This document shows positions 1 through 7,825 of a stretch of DNA of 19,517 bases, piece by piece. Origin of the DNA: a bacterium. GTDB taxonomy: Bacteria > Cyanobacteriota > Vampirovibrionia > Gastranaerophilales > Gastranaerophilaceae. The position numbers were made by a program, and so were the translations under genes. The stretch lies in assembly GCA_017541565.1 (NCBI GenBank), contig JAFXYU010000165.1, forward strand, positions 1-19,517, read 5' to 3'. The notes below the pieces were generated by a model, which made no database searches, was not told the DNA's origin, and worked only from the letters and a program-made list of their open reading frames with translations. The number at the start of each line of letters is the position of its first letter. Position 1 is the stretch's first letter.

Positions 1-551
1 GTCGGATAGAAACTGTAACATCCGATATCGCCGAATGTACCGACTTTTTGTCCTTTGTATTCAGCACCGATTGCTTGGCAGCAGTCTTCAATAACGTATA
101 AATTATGGCGTTTTGCGATATCCATAATTTTATCCATATCAGCGGGTTGACCGTAGAGGTGAACCGGCATGATTGCTTTTGTATGAGTTGTAATAAGTGC
201 TTCAATCTTGTCTGCATCAATATTAAATGTATCAGGATTGATGTCGCAGAATACAGGTGTTGCACCTACGATTTCAATAGATTCTGTTGTAGCAACAAAT
301 GTGAATGCTGTTGTAATAACTTCGTCACCCGCACCTATATCCAATGCGCGGAGTGCTATATGAAGTGCATCAGTACCGGAGTTAAGTCCTACTGTATATT
401 TGCATCCGATATAATCTGCAAGTTCCTGTTCGAGTGCTTTTACGTTAGGTCCTAAGATATATGAGCCTGAACGAAGAACTTCACAAACGGCTTTTTCAAC
501 TTCTGTGCCTATTTTTGCGTATTGTCTTTTTGAATCTAAAATTGGAATCAT
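1..551 (-). CDS. DegT/DnrJ/EryC1/StrS-family PLP aminotransferase, N-terminal part (cut by window edge)
   Basis: The reading frame starts at ATG 549-551 and runs off the left edge, leaving about 183 residues. It begins [15 protein letters not shown] and contains GSYILGPNV, a cofactor-binding stretch [28 protein letters not shown], and [12 protein letters not shown] followed by [15 protein letters not shown] and [10 protein letters not shown]. These are the usual N-terminal landmarks of sugar aminotransferases that make amino-deoxy sugar nucleotides for surface polysaccharides or glycans. The ED of VIEDCCQ is the position that normally contacts the pyridine nitrogen of PLP. The catalytic lysine lies just beyond the window. 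A strong ribosome binding site GGAGGT (556-561, minus strand) sits 4 bases before the ATG and fixes the start. The exact sugar substrate cannot be told from this part. Family assignment is very secure. Confidence 0.95.
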   Translation of the reverse strand, partial: MIPILDSKRQYAKIGTEVEKAVCEVLRSGSYILGPNVKALEQELADYIGCKYTVGLNSGTDALHIALRALDIGAGDEVITTAFTFVATTESIEIVGATPVFCDINPDTFNIDADKIEALITTHTKAIMPVHLYGQPADMDKIMDIAKRHNLYVIEDCCQAIGAEYKGQKVGTFGDIGCYSFYP

Positions 552-578
552 AATTACCTCCTAATATTTCTTCTCCAC

Positions 579-584
579 ATTATA
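579..584 (-). promoter_or_regulatory. Likely -10 box of the aminotransferase gene
   Basis: Read on the minus strand, 579-584 is TATAAT, a perfect -10 hexamer. It lies about 28 bases upstream of the start codon, which leaves a leader of about 20 bases containing the GGAGGT ribosome binding site. No good -35 hexamer is visible at 16-18 bases spacing. It diverges from the promoter of the neighbouring plus-strand gene. Confidence 0.5.
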
Positions 585-630
585 AGTGTATCATACTTTT
601 CGGGCATCTTTATATAATCTTCATTTCGCG

Positions 631-639
631 TGGTATAAT
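631..639 (+). promoter_or_regulatory. Extended -10 promoter, probably giving a leaderless mRNA
   Basis: TGGTATAAT is a perfect extended -10 element (TGn plus TATAAT). Only six bases separate it from ATG 646-648, so the expected transcription start falls on or next to the start codon. No Shine-Dalgarno sequence is present. The -35 region (around 611-616) is poor, as is common with extended -10 promoters. Confidence 0.65.
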
Positions 640-645
640 TTATGT

Positions 646-987
646 ATGATAAGACACATAACACCGATTGCTTTACTTTTAATATCAAATATATTTATGA
701 CATTTGCTTGGTACGGACACCTAAAATTCAGGAGCATGCCGCTTTTGATTGTCATACTTGTGAGTTGGGGAATTGCGTTTTTTGAATACTGTTTTCAAGT
801 TCCGGCCAACAGAATCGGGTATGAGTGTTATAATGCAACTCAACTGAAAACAATTCAGGAGGTTATTACACTTCTTGTATTTTCGTTCTTTTCCGTACTG
901 TATTTGAAAGAACAGTTCAAATGGAATTATCTTGTAGGGTTCATTTTTATTGTTCTTGCGGTGTTTTTTATTTTTAAGAAATGGTAA
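646..987 (+). CDS. DMT-superfamily small membrane protein, DUF486 family
   Basis: This 113-residue protein has four hydrophobic segments. It contains the family signature ISNIFMTFAWYGHLKF near the N-terminus, then LVSWGIAFFEYCFQVPANRIG and QLKTIQEVITLLVF. These closely match the DUF486 group of small drug/metabolite-transporter-like proteins, which are normally 110-120 residues. The substrate is unknown. The frame is open further upstream (to 586), but family alignment supports the ATG at 646, which sits six bases after a perfect extended -10 box and has no ribosome binding site, so translation is probably leaderless. The gene ends 9 bases from the convergent HAD phosphatase gene. The family call is firm; the function is unknown. 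Confidence 0.92.
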   Translation: MIRHITPIALLLISNIFMTFAWYGHLKFRSMPLLIVILVSWGIAFFEYCFQVPANRIGYECYNATQLKTIQEVITLLVFSFFSVLYLKEQFKWNYLVGFIFIVLAVFFIFKKW

Positions 988-996
988 ATATAAAAT

Positions 997-1473
997 TTAT
1001 TTCCTTATGGTGCTTCTTTCAAGTGCGCGGACGAGTTTTGTCGGAAGGTTTTCGTTTGGATTGATTGAACCTACAAGTATGGTTTTGCATCCGAGTCTTT
1101 TTCCGCCCAGAATATCAGTGAGCGGTCTATCTCCTACCATAACTGCTTCTTCGGGTTTGACTCCGATTTCGTTTAAGTAAGCACGCATAACATCAGGATT
1201 TGGTTTTCTTGCTGCGCCTATTACTCTGCAAGGTGCAATTTTTGAGGCATTTTCGATATATTCTTCACTAAAATTATTTGAAATAATTGCGACTTCAAAA
1301 TCATTCAAAAACGTATTAAACCATTCTAACGTTTCAGGCAAAAAAGATGCGGACTTCGAAATCATAATAGTAGAATCCAAATCAAGCATAATACACTTTA
1401 TTCCCTGTGCCTTTAATCCGTTAAAATCAATCTCGTACACATTTTTGAGGTTATAATCGGGTTTTATGAACAT
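997..1473 (-). CDS. YqeG-type HAD-IIIA family phosphatase
   Basis: This is a 158-residue HAD-superfamily hydrolase. Motif I is LDLDST (nucleophile Asp and general acid Asp around residues 31 and 33), motif II is IISNN, the motif III lysine lies in AARKPNPDV, and motif IV is VGDRPLTDILGGKRLG. The length and the short cap-less layout match the YqeG/HAD-IIIA group of Gram-positive and cyanobacterial genomes, whose substrate is not settled. An in-frame GTG at 1479 could extend it by two residues. I prefer ATG 1473 because GAGGT lies about 5 bases before it. It overlaps the end of the upstream U32 gene by 10 bases, so the two are probably translationally coupled in one operon. Confidence 0.9.
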   Translation of the reverse strand: MFIKPDYNLKNVYEIDFNGLKAQGIKCIMLDLDSTIMISKSASFLPETLEWFNTFLNDFEVAIISNNFSEEYIENASKIAPCRVIGAARKPNPDVMRAYLNEIGVKPEEAVMVGDRPLTDILGGKRLGCKTILVGSINPNENLPTKLVRALERSTIRK

Positions 1474-2732
1474 GCACACCTCGCAGTTTCATTAACACCG
1501 TTTTTGATACCGACCGTTCTCACAAGCGCCCATTCGTATTCTGTAGGCTCATTGGTAAACTTAACCAAGAGTTCGTGGTTTGTATTTGCAAGTTCCTGTT
1601 CTTCACCGTTTGTATCTTTAATTTCAGTTACTTGAGTAACAAATTTTTCCGAAGGTGTAATGATTTCAATATCTTCGTTTTTGAAGAATTTGTTTTTGGT
1701 TTTTATCTTGTAATAGTCGCCTTCTTTCCCCCAAACTTCGCATAAAAAGTCAGCACCGGCAAGACCTTTGGAAATATCGTAACTATAGCCGTCAGAAGGA
1801 TATTCACCGTCACCCAGATAAAATCCTGTTGTATAGCCTCTGTTTCCGACTTTTAGAAGTTCCTCAAAATATTCCGAAGTGTCGGCATTCGGGTTTTCCC
1901 AAACTAAATCAATCGCTTCTCTGTAGGCTTTTGCAACAGCCGAAACATAATACAGGCTCTTTGTTCTTCCTTCAACCTTAAACGAATCAATACCCGCATC
2001 TATCATTTCTCTCAGGTGATTAACAAGGCACAAGTCTTTTGTAGAAAGAATATGAGTACCTTTATCATCCTGAACAATCTCCTGATACTCATTCGGGCGG
2101 GTTTCTTCAAGGAGTTTGTAACTCCATCTGCACGGTTGAGAACAATTACCGGAGTTTGCTTTTCTTTCTCCACCCGTCATATAATCACTCAGCAAACATC
2201 TTCCCGAGAAAGAAACACACTGTGCGCCGTGTATAAAACACTCCAGTTCCATTTCCGGAACCTTGGATTTTATTTCCGCAACATCTTTTATCGGAAGTTC
2301 GCGCGCCAGAATACAGCGTGTTGCGCCCATATCCTGCCAAAATTTTACCGCCTCATAGTTTAAAATATTTGCTTGAGTCGATATATGAAGGTCAGTGTCC
2401 GGCATGTATTTTTTTGCCATCCTCATAATTCCGGGGTCACTTATAATCAAAGCATCGGGGTTTGAGTCAACAATTTTGTCCATACATTCTTCAAGTGACT
2501 TTATATCAGAATTAAACCCGAAAATATTTAAGGTTAAATACGCCTTTGCACCCATTTCGTGTGCGGTATCAATTGCGGTTTTAAGGTTTTCCATGGTGAT
2601 TAGTTCGCCTTTTCTCATTGCTCTTAGGCTAAAATCAACTACTCCGAGATACACAGCATCCGCACCGTATTTTATCCCGTATTTTAATTTTTCAATATTA
2701 CCCGCAGGCATCAAAAGTTCAGGTTTAATCAT
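1464..2732 (-). CDS. trhP: Peptidase U32-family protein, TrhP-like (tRNA U34 hydroxylation)
   Basis: This 422-residue protein starts MIKPELLMPAGNIEKLKYG with the KYGADAVYLG motif, and has DALIISDPGIM and HISTQANILNY in the barrel. A cysteine cluster at about C172, C179, C197 and C201 (within QCVSFSGRCLLSDYM and SGNCSQPCRWSYK) is the Fe-S ligand set of U32 proteins. Length and start closely resemble E. coli YegQ/TrhP, which helps make 5-hydroxyuridine at the wobble position of tRNAs using prephenate. The longer RlhA (23S rRNA hydroxylation) is a less likely alternative on length. It was historically called a collagenase-like peptidase. The ATG follows an extended -10 box by six bases with no ribosome binding site. 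It is followed in the same operon by the YqeG-type phosphatase gene. Confidence 0.88.
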   Translation of the reverse strand: MIKPELLMPAGNIEKLKYGIKYGADAVYLGVVDFSLRAMRKGELITMENLKTAIDTAHEMGAKAYLTLNIFGFNSDIKSLEECMDKIVDSNPDALIISDPGIMRMAKKYMPDTDLHISTQANILNYEAVKFWQDMGATRCILARELPIKDVAEIKSKVPEMELECFIHGAQCVSFSGRCLLSDYMTGGERKANSGNCSQPCRWSYKLLEETRPNEYQEIVQDDKGTHILSTKDLCLVNHLREMIDAGIDSFKVEGRTKSLYYVSAVAKAYREAIDLVWENPNADTSEYFEELLKVGNRGYTTGFYLGDGEYPSDGYSYDISKGLAGADFLCEVWGKEGDYYKIKTKNKFFKNEDIEIITPSEKFVTQVTEIKDTNGEEQELANTNHELLVKFTNEPTEYEWALVRTVGIKNGVNETARCACS

Positions 2733-2738
2733 AAAAAG

Positions 2739-2747
2739 ATTTTAGCA
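2739..2747 (-). promoter_or_regulatory. Extended -10 promoter of the TrhP-like gene, probably leaderless
   Basis: On the minus strand this reads TGCTAAAAT, that is TGn plus TAAAAT. Exactly six bases (CTTTTT) separate it from the ATG at 2732. There is no Shine-Dalgarno sequence in between and no clear -35. The same TGCTAAAAT string is the -10 of mraY further along the window. Confidence 0.6.
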
Positions 2748-2782
2748 CAAAGGGGTAAATATTGTTTATATTAAAACTAAAA

Positions 2783-5700
2783 TTAATTTATCCATCGAAA
2801 ACTTGTTACATAGTCATCACCATTAATATTTCCTTTGATAACAGCGAGGAATTTCCTGTATGTTTTTTCCGAAAGTTCAATTCCGGGGATTTTGTTTATA
2901 TTATTCAAAATCTTGGAATCTTTTGTCAAATCAACTCCGGGAATAACATTAAATAAGGTATTGAGAGAAACATTCCCAAGCGGACCGAACATTGTGGAAA
3001 TCTTTTTGGACAAAAGTCCCAATACTTCCATATCCGCGTTTGCCGTTGCAAAGTTGTATTTGCCGGAAATAAACAGGCTTAAATCTTTACCCTTGGTAGC
3101 GATTTCTATATCGTTTGTTATGCCGTTTTTGATTGAGAAACCTCCGTAAATATCGGAGAAGTTTCCTGTTTTGAGCGGAGTAATAATATCTATAACGCTG
3201 TTAATAGAAATACTGGTAATTCCGCTTTTTACAAGGTTTCCTGCTCTTAGTAAATATTCAAGCGAGCCGAGTTTCGGTATACGTCCTTCTGAAACATTGA
3301 ATCGAGTTCTTCCGTTAAGGGTCTGCATACACTTGTCATAATCACTTCCGTTGCATGCCAAATCCATTTCGCCTGTCAGGCTGCCAAATATTTGATTGTT
3401 CAAATTGAATACCGCATAAGAAATTTCATTTGCGTTAATGTCTTTGGCACTAAGGTTCAATCCGATATTATTGTTAACAAAATTGTATGAAAAATCTCCT
3501 TTTAAATTTCCGTCAGCAATATTAAACTTGAATTTGTTTATATTCAAAGCCTTTTTATCCGTAATCGAAATAATTGCTTCAACATTTTGTGCGACAAGGT
3601 TTCTGAGTCGAATTACATTGGAAGTAATTTTTAAGTTTTTGACTATCAAATCTGAAAGGTCAAATTTTGTATCAAGGGTTTGATAACTGTCTACCTGTGC
3701 CATTCTTACCTTGTTTGTTATATAGTTTAAATCAATTTCCTTTGTGAATAATTCTGCATTTTCAATATAATACGGTTTAGTGAGTTTATTTCTCAACGTT
3801 CCCTTGAATTTTATATCATTTCCCATAATTTCACCCGCAGAGAATATATCAATAGTTTTATCTCTAAAGTTGCAGGAAATATTTTTCATTGTTATATCCA
3901 AAAACGGAATGTCTGTTTCAAATATATGGAACGTTCCGATAAGACGCGGGTTTGAAAGTTTCCCGTTAAATCTCAAATCCGAGGTAAACTGACCTTGTTT
4001 AATATTCGGTTTTCTGAAAATTATGTTGAAAATTTTTGCATCCGTAGGATTTTGGGTTTTTATATGTAAATCGTGGAATACTAAATCGTCTTTGTAAACC
4101 TCAATTCCGCCGGAGGCTTTGAGCATGTTGTGTCTGGTCTGTCGGGTTCCCAAAGAGTCAATCAATTTATCGTAAGAAAATTCTTTTATTTTTATAATGT
4201 TTTTGTTCAATACATTCATATCAAGATTAAGAACAAGGGCATTTTCAACATCTCCGACGGTTGCTCCCAAATAATAAATACTGGAATCCTTTGCCATGTC
4301 TGCTGTCAGTATCAAATTAAAATCATCTTTTGTTCCCTTTAATTTTGCTTGATAAACAATGTCGCCCTTTATTTTAACCGGATAAATACGATTGTTGTTT
4401 ATGTATTTATCTACAAAATCCTGCTTGGGTTTGGAATTGAAATACAAATTAAAGTTTTGTTCCGTGAAGATATTATTAATTTCGCCATCCAAAAGTACAG
4501 GCATCTCATCTGCAAGAATATTGATTTTATTTAATCCCAGATAATTTTTCCTTACATAAATACTACCGTTAACTACCTTAACAGGAAGATTTAGGGGAGT
4601 AAAAATAAATGCAATTCCGCCAATATTGGTAGAAGCATTAAGGTCGTTGTTTCTGATAACTGCATTAAGATTAATTTTTCCCTTATTAAAATGTATAAGG
4701 TTTATCATATCTCTGTATTTTTGAGGTATCAGGATAAAATTTGAGAGAAAGTTTATTTGTGCCAAATCAAAGTTTTTGAGATTTATCTTTCCGTTAAAAA
4801 GCGGCTTATTATTCAAGTTCTCTGCAGTCAAATCTGTTTCAAAAGAACTTTTTGTATCAATAAATACTCCCTTTATGTTTTTGACTGACAATTTGCCCTT
4901 TTTGAGTGTAATTTCACCGCCGGAGATATTTAGTTTATTGTTCTGTGAACTTCCGAGAATACTTGCCGTAAAATCGATTTTGTCAGGCTCAATTTCATTA
5001 ATTTTGCCTTTGTATTTGACTCCGACAGAAGTTATAATGTTTCCGTAGTTTTTTATGGAATGATTCTTGGCATTCAAAACGTCATTGATATTAAGTTTGG
5101 GAATTGTCATATCAATGTCTGCAAGGTTTTCTTTTATAATCGCTTTTACATCAAGCGGCGAATTTCCGATAAAAGATTTTATATCAGCACTGACATTTGT
5201 ACCGTTAAATTTGGCACTTCCTTTGGTATTATGCACTTTGATTCCGTTTAAACCGAATGTGTTTCCGAGGAAGTTAATCTCACCGCTTGTAAAGAAATTT
5301 TTGCCGAATTTCGCAAGTTCTATTTCTTTAAGGTTGCCAAAAACTTTTAAACGGAGGTTGATTAATCCTTCCTTCGAGTCAAGTTTCGGCATAACGGCTT
5401 TGATATCATCAATTAGTCCCAAAGATGTTGTAATAGCGTTATAGAGGTATCCTACTTCCTGATCTTGGGATGAAACATTGAAATCAAACTTGCCGGCGAG
5501 GTTGCAGACTCCGTCAATGTTAATCTTTTTGCCGTTAACCAAACCTTCTTTTAGGTGAAATTCAGCATTTTCGTCATCAAAACTCAACAGAGCCACACCT
5601 TTATTCATTACCATGTTCGGAATGTCGTTAAAGTTTGTTGTTACATTATAGAAATTGAGATTTCCCCATACATGCGGGTCTTTTCTGTTACCTTTTACGG

Positions 5701-7120
5701 TTATATCAATATTTCCGTCACCTTTGATATCCATTAACGGAACCGGACCGATAACAAAATTTAAAATTTCATGAATTGGAACAACCTTTTCTTCGGCAGT
5801 TGCCAAATCAACATGTTCGGTACTCCAAACTCTCATGTCCGAGTATTTGACATTGTACAATTCGACTCCGCCTTTTACCCAGACTTTTTCTGTTGAACTT
5901 GCCGGAACAGCAACATCAAAATCAAGGTATTTGCCCAAAAAATCAAGTTTTACGGTTGCACCTTTGGTATTAGGAATCGGTTTTGTGAGAATACCGTCAT
6001 CTACAAAGATTTGTCCGTTTACCGAGGGTTCAAGGTTATCTCCCTTAACGGAAAAGTTTCCGATTATATTGCCAAAAAACTTGTATTTTTTGAGTTTGTA
6101 CATATCAATATCCTCGGTTTTGAACGGAGGTGCCATTGATATAAAATCTTCTATTCTCGATTTGTCCAAACTTATATTCAGATTTATGCTCGGAAGCGGT
6201 CTGTCAAGATAGTTGGATACATTTCCCGACAAATGTGCATGAATATTATCCGATTCAAGCAATGCCTGCTCAATGCTTATGGTTTTTCTCGTGATATTAA
6301 AGTCCGAATTTACTTTTAATATATCCGGAAATATCATTGATTTTGCGCTGTCTTCCATGTTAATCGCGCATTTCTTGAACTGAGCGGTCATGTGGTTTTT
6401 ATCCGCTTCAATATCAATATTTCCCGAAACATTGATTAAATCGGAAGGCAGATAATTCTTGAGAAAATCCGCAATCGGTTTTAAATTCAAATTTTCGACG
6501 TTAATATTTATGTCGCTTTTTTGTATGTCATTGTTTTTGGGAAGAAATAATTTTGCATTAAATACGGAATCATCAGTATTTGAAGTTATTGTACTGTTTA
6601 TTCCCGCCTTTAAATATCTGCCGTTTTTCCTGTAATAAACATTTTCACCGAAAATCCTGTTTTTATTTTCCGTATCATCTATCTGTATATCGAATTTTGC
6701 CACTTTTACGGCATCACAAACGAATTTTGCCTTCTTAATTTCAGACATAAAATCTTTGTCTAATTCAGGTTTCTCAAGGATTTTAGATTCAATATATATG
6801 TTTGATGCCGAGATTTTGTTTATATGGACATGTCCTGAAAGCAGCGGAAGCAAACGGATTCTGATTCGAGGCTTTATAATGTGCAATTTTTCATTAGAAT
6901 TTTTTGCCGAAATATCAATTTCAGAGGCTTTTAGAGTGGCGGTAGGAAGAATACTTGTAATGAGTTTGGGGTTTACAATTTTGATATTATAGTCCGAATT
7001 GTATGACATATTTTCCGCAACAATTTTCATTCCGGCAGACAAAATAAGCGGGATTCCGCCAAGCCAGAATATACATATCCCCAAAATTATAAATATATAT
7101 TTTTTTAACGAATTACTCAT
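2783..7120 (-). CDS. Giant AsmA/TamB-like envelope protein (putative intermembrane lipid transporter)
   Basis: This 1445-residue protein has one N-terminal membrane anchor (about residues 6-30: KKYIFIILGICIFWLGGIPL) and then a long run of beta-rich, poorly conserved sequence. Early on it has the AsmA-like pattern IKPRIRIRLLPLLSGHVHINKI. Near the C-terminus there is a typical AsmA-C/DUF3971-like stretch: LNGRTRFNVSEGRIP, LEYLLRAGNLV, FSDIYGGFSIKNG and LFISGKYNF. Proteins of this type form hydrophobic grooves that carry phospholipids between inner and outer membrane, so the cell should be diderm. An earlier TTG start at 7150 is open but unsupported. ATG 7120 fits the anchor best, although no good ribosome binding site is visible. 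Which AsmA subgroup it belongs to (YhdP, TamB, AsmA) is uncertain. Confidence 0.85.
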   Translation of the reverse strand: MSNSLKKYIFIILGICIFWLGGIPLILSAGMKIVAENMSYNSDYNIKIVNPKLITSILPTATLKASEIDISAKNSNEKLHIIKPRIRIRLLPLLSGHVHINKISASNIYIESKILEKPELDKDFMSEIKKAKFVCDAVKVAKFDIQIDDTENKNRIFGENVYYRKNGRYLKAGINSTITSNTDDSVFNAKLFLPKNNDIQKSDININVENLNLKPIADFLKNYLPSDLINVSGNIDIEADKNHMTAQFKKCAINMEDSAKSMIFPDILKVNSDFNITRKTISIEQALLESDNIHAHLSGNVSNYLDRPLPSINLNISLDKSRIEDFISMAPPFKTEDIDMYKLKKYKFFGNIIGNFSVKGDNLEPSVNGQIFVDDGILTKPIPNTKGATVKLDFLGKYLDFDVAVPASSTEKVWVKGGVELYNVKYSDMRVWSTEHVDLATAEEKVVPIHEILNFVIGPVPLMDIKGDGNIDITVKGNRKDPHVWGNLNFYNVTTNFNDIPNMVMNKGVALLSFDDENAEFHLKEGLVNGKKINIDGVCNLAGKFDFNVSSQDQEVGYLYNAITTSLGLIDDIKAVMPKLDSKEGLINLRLKVFGNLKEIELAKFGKNFFTSGEINFLGNTFGLNGIKVHNTKGSAKFNGTNVSADIKSFIGNSPLDVKAIIKENLADIDMTIPKLNINDVLNAKNHSIKNYGNIITSVGVKYKGKINEIEPDKIDFTASILGSSQNNKLNISGGEITLKKGKLSVKNIKGVFIDTKSSFETDLTAENLNNKPLFNGKINLKNFDLAQINFLSNFILIPQKYRDMINLIHFNKGKINLNAVIRNNDLNASTNIGGIAFIFTPLNLPVKVVNGSIYVRKNYLGLNKINILADEMPVLLDGEINNIFTEQNFNLYFNSKPKQDFVDKYINNNRIYPVKIKGDIVYQAKLKGTKDDFNLILTADMAKDSSIYYLGATVGDVENALVLNLDMNVLNKNIIKIKEFSYDKLIDSLGTRQTRHNMLKASGGIEVYKDDLVFHDLHIKTQNPTDAKIFNIIFRKPNIKQGQFTSDLRFNGKLSNPRLIGTFHIFETDIPFLDITMKNISCNFRDKTIDIFSAGEIMGNDIKFKGTLRNKLTKPYYIENAELFTKEIDLNYITNKVRMAQVDSYQTLDTKFDLSDLIVKNLKITSNVIRLRNLVAQNVEAIISITDKKALNINKFKFNIADGNLKGDFSYNFVNNNIGLNLSAKDINANEISYAVFNLNNQIFGSLTGEMDLACNGSDYDKCMQTLNGRTRFNVSEGRIPKLGSLEYLLRAGNLVKSGITSISINSVIDIITPLKTGNFSDIYGGFSIKNGITNDIEIATKGKDLSLFISGKYNFATANADMEVLGLLSKKISTMFGPLGNVSLNTLFNVIPGVDLTKDSKILNNINKIPGIELSEKTYRKFLAVIKGNINGDDYVTSFRWIN

Positions 7121-7134
7121 CTCAAGCCATACCC

Positions 7135-7143
7135 ATAATACCA
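7135..7143 (-). promoter_or_regulatory. Extended -10 promoter of the AsmA-like gene
   Basis: On the minus strand this reads TGGTATTAT, a TGn plus TATTAT element. Fourteen bases separate it from ATG 7120, so the leader would be only about 7-8 bases. No -35 is evident. The identical string TGGTATTAT precedes the ferritin gene. Confidence 0.5.
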
Positions 7144-7180
7144 GTAACAATGAAAAATGTATAGTGTTTCGGTAGCGACT

Positions 7181-7204
7181 AAGTGATTAGGAAATCAAGT
7201 GATT
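7181..7204. repeat. Decayed solo arm of the octamer repeat family
   Basis: Two copies of AAGTGATT (7181-7188 and 7197-7204) are separated by exactly one degenerated 8-base unit, keeping the 8-bp period seen in the five full elements of the flagellar operon. No complementary arm is visible nearby. It is either a remnant or a chance similarity; the period and identity of the units favour a remnant. Confidence 0.5.
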
Positions 7205-7212
7205 TTGTGCGC

Positions 7213-7242
7213 CATGCCGCACCAACGGTTTAAAGCGGCATG
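7213..7242. repeat. 8-bp inverted repeat CATGCCGC / GCGGCATG
   Basis: Arms 7213-7220 and 7235-7242 are perfectly complementary with a 14-base loop. It is GC-rich relative to its surroundings. Neither strand has a T-run after the stem, so an intrinsic terminator is unlikely; an operator or RNA structure is possible. Confidence 0.5.
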
Positions 7243-7371
7243 CTGAAGAAAAAACGTTATCCAAACGGATAATATCCATGCGGGCTATTTTAAGTGTATT
7301 TTTAACAATTATCCCCCAAAGCCTTGTGTTTAGCGAGGTTTACAAAAGTTAATAATATTAAAACTACCCTA

Positions 7372-7400
7372 TTGACATTTTAATCGTTATGTAGCATAAT
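7372..7400 (+). promoter_or_regulatory. Consensus housekeeping-sigma promoter of the small gene at 7460
   Basis: TTGACA (7372-7377) and CATAAT (7395-7400) are separated by 17 bases, an almost ideal sigma-70/SigA promoter and the best one in the window. Transcription should start near 7407, giving a leader of about 53 bases with a hairpin of 7 bp (7415-7421 with 7427-7433, loop AAACA). Confidence 0.75.
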
Positions 7401-7459
7401 AATTTTTGTAGATGAAGTGTTAAACAAACACTTAATCTCAAAAAGGTCAGGTGACGAAC

Positions 7460-7750
7460 ATGTTAATTAATAAGATATCAAATTTTTCAAATATAAAAAA
7501 TATAAATTTTAGAGAAAATGAACTCTCAAGAGAAATGGTTTCACAGAATGCTATTCTTATGCTCAGAGATCCGAATGCATCCGTAAGATTTCAACAAAAT
7601 CAGGAAATTGCACAGAATGCTGATGCATTAAGCACAAGTCCTATTAAGGCTTTGGGATATAAATTGTACAGAACCTTCAGTATGTTGAGTGAAGATATTC
7701 CGACTGAAGGACAGGAGCAAGAACAAAAGCATTTGAATACAATAGCTTAA
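7460..7750 (+). CDS. Small unknown protein
   Basis: This is a 96-residue protein, MLINKISNFSNIKNINFRENEL at the start and a glutamine/glutamate-rich tail (GQEQEQKHLNTIA). It is mostly polar, predicted helical, with no signal peptide or membrane segment. I do not recognise a family. GTG 7451 is in frame, but ATG 7460 is preferred because AGGTG (7449-7453) lies six bases before it. The gene stands alone as a complete transcription unit: a near-consensus promoter upstream and an intrinsic terminator immediately downstream. That suggests strong constitutive expression of a monocistronic mRNA. Confidence 0.7.
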   Translation: MLINKISNFSNIKNINFRENELSREMVSQNAILMLRDPNASVRFQQNQEIAQNADALSTSPIKALGYKLYRTFSMLSEDIPTEGQEQEQKHLNTIA

Positions 7751-7785
7751 ATATAAATCTACAATATAATACACACACATAATTT

Positions 7786-7812
7786 AGCGATAATTTTTAA
7801 TTATCGCTTTTA
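7786..7812 (+). terminator. Intrinsic terminator after the small gene
   Basis: A perfect 10-bp stem (7786-7795 with 7799-7808, AGCGATAATT / AATTATCGCT), TTT loop, is followed by a T-rich tail (TTTACTTTATTT). It ends the unit starting at 7460. On the minus strand the stem is not followed by Ts, so it is not a good terminator for the UbiA gene. Confidence 0.75.
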
Positions 7813-7825
7813 CTTTATTTATATG

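Larger units (their letters stand above)
7121..7459. other. 339-bp non-coding stretch between divergent genes
   Basis: I see no ORF, tRNA or recognised riboswitch here. From left to right it holds: the minus-strand extended -10 (7135-7143); a decayed octamer-repeat arm (7181-7204); an 8-bp inverted repeat CATGCCGC/GCGGCATG (7213-7220 and 7235-7242); the overlapping symmetrical motif TTATCC-AAAC-GGATAA followed by TATCC (7257-7277); a consensus plus-strand promoter (7372-7400); and a 7-bp hairpin in the leader (7415-7433) of the small gene at 7460. Confidence 0.7.

Noticed and set aside
105..455. 116-residue plus-strand ORF, cysteine-rich
   Set aside because: It is antisense to the aminotransferase, whose reading frame is unambiguous.
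7121..7150. TTG start at 7150 for the AsmA-like protein
   Set aside because: It would put extra residues before the membrane anchor and would overlap the likely extended -10 promoter. ATG 7120 is simpler.
7121..7459. Riboswitch or tRNA in the long intergenic stretch
   Set aside because: The stems are short and separate, and I recognise no tRNA cloverleaf or conserved riboswitch core.
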